In this document: one piece after another, positions 40,331 through 41,445 of the stretch
Numbering within the stretch: position 1 is the first letter of the stretch
How the letters are laid out: every line of letters starts with the position of its first letter
Made by a program: the position numbers and the translations under genes
The notes under the pieces: generated by a model
The model's database searches: none
What the model saw: the letters and a program-made list of their open reading frames with translations, nothing else
What the model was told of the DNA's origin: nothing
Assembly (NCBI GenBank): GCA_023375785.1
Contig: SZWC01000841.1
Location: 144,272-185,716, forward strand
DNA from: Penium margaritaceum
Lineage: Eukaryota; Streptophyta; Zygnematophyceae; Desmidiales; Peniaceae
Direction: 5' to 3'
Length of the DNA stretch: 41,445 nucleotides

Positions 40331-40498
40331 CTGACCCCTCACCAGTTACAAAGTCATTTGTCACATCAGATATCTCACAACGCAGAGAATGACCGTGTAA
40401 GGGTTCCGTCAATTTCCTCTAAGGCCTAGACATGAACTTAATACCAATGCATTACACACAATGCTACCTTTTGCAATGCCACACATTCTGTGCAAGGT
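40331..40498 (+). repeat. Direct repeat Z, right copy
   Basis: It matches 14351-14527. Here the sequence after GCAAGGT is TGTTACATTTCC, while in the left copy the D LTR begins at this point. Confidence 0.8.
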
Positions 40499-41445
40499 GT
40501 TACATTTCCTTGATTTCCCGTGTTCCGGAGTTTCGCCATAACTCACCAGAACTACACCCTCAACACAAGGCTCTAGGGACGAGTGGGTCTGACGCAAAGC
40601 GGAGGTCCACCATCGTCATTCCCTCAACACAACTGAGGGCTCTCACATGAGAGAAGCCTACAACTGCCTACCAGAGCAACATCTCATGAATTGGGAAGCA
40701 ATGCATGCTCAAGCTTTGAACATCATCCTTCCTTCCACACATAGCCACCATTTTGACTCCCACATAATCGTATGGTACCACAAACGGGGATTCAACAAGA
40801 AGAAGCAAAATCGAACACAAGAACTTTATGGTGATGAACGAAGGTTGTAGACGATGCCAAAGGCGCTTTACTTTGGCATGAAACAATATTTTTGTTGAAC
40901 TATTGCTCTTAAAAAAGTGTCATGCAACACAGAATCACCATAGGTCGTCAATGTAGGCAAGGGAAGAAGAGACAGGAACACTGTGGAGCAAGCACCAAGA
41001 CGGGTGCACCATGTATGGAGACCACGAGCCACAGAGATCTGTCAAAAGTACAATGAGAGTTGAGAAGTCACGAAGTAACAAGCAACAGAGCTGTTACGGG
41101 GAGGGGAGAGCGAGCGAGCGAGCAGCGAGCTCGATCTCGCTCGCCACCCTCGAACCTGGGGGATTCGATCCAACCTACCCACAAGACAATTTTCTACTAG
41201 AGTGTAGGTGTGCCAAGCAGATATCTGGCTAGTGGGCGAACCCGATTATTCTCATGGCCAACTGTGCTTGAATGCATGTGAGAAATGCAAATGTGGCTGG
41301 CAAGCTCAGATTGAGCCTCTTCATGGTTCGTCTTCCCAACTTCTGGTCATGACGAGTCCGTCGGCAAAGTCATCTCTCTCTGGTCAGTCACCTGCACCAG
41401 TGATGTGAGTGTGCAACGAGGCCAGAGGTCACCGTGTGATAATGA
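40499..41445. other. Unassigned right flank
   Basis: Only short frames; no domain, RNA gene or LTR recognised. A small GAGC-rich inverted repeat (arms GCGAGCGAG and CTCGCTCGC) lies at about 41108-41144. Confidence 0.5.

Overview
The window is repeat-dense eukaryotic nuclear DNA with no recognisable host gene. It reads as nested Ty1/copia LTR retrotransposons, one probable hAT-type DNA transposon, simple-sequence arrays and decayed DNA. Initiator-Met-tRNA primer sites, the copia domain order (Gag zinc knuckle, protease, integrase, reverse transcriptase, RNase H) and several degenerate copies are typical of a plant or streptophyte genome. The species cannot be fixed from this sequence, and the plant assignment is inference.

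Layout. 1-233: microsatellites and the left part of a GGACAGAAC-like minisatellite. 234-6267: copia element A, plus strand, complete with two LTRs and a perfect 5-bp target duplication (AATAG); it split the minisatellite, which resumes at 6268-6765. A 123-bp SINE-like insert lies in its 3' LTR. 6790-7215: a dispersed repeat with an inverted copy at 28316-28813. 7216-10201: element B, a 5'-truncated relative of A with one LTR. 10202-14350: decayed DNA holding a coding-like relic with a 239-bp tandem duplication, a scattered family of about six 50-nt repeats, and an LTR scrap related to element F.

14527-40318: element D, plus strand, is the outer host of a nest. Its 3' LTR is in three pieces (22542-22664, 32915-33379, 40269-40318). 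The first break holds a hAT-like element (22665-32906) with TAAGG terminal inverted repeats, 8-bp target duplications and GGATCC-rich subterminal regions; that element is itself split by copia element E (22881-32391, minus strand). The second break holds copia element F (33380-40263, minus strand) with target duplication GCGTG. The order was therefore D first, then the hAT-like element and F in unknown order, then E inside the hAT-like element.

D, E and F share one lineage: the same polypurine tract (TCATGGGGGAG), LTRs starting TGTTG and similar Pol. A and B form a second lineage. Its primer site matches the anticodon region of initiator Met tRNA, as in Drosophila copia, not the tRNA 3' end. 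All copies are disabled. Most premature stops fit C-to-T or G-to-A changes in Gln, Arg or Trp codons, the pattern expected from deamination of methylated cytosine. F is the best preserved: one 945-codon frame carries the second and third integrase acidic residues and the complete RT.

Three assembly scars (single N at 9102, 93 N at 16445-16537, single N at 24363) are each flanked by direct duplications of 122-221 bp. They are almost certainly unmerged contig ends, not biology.
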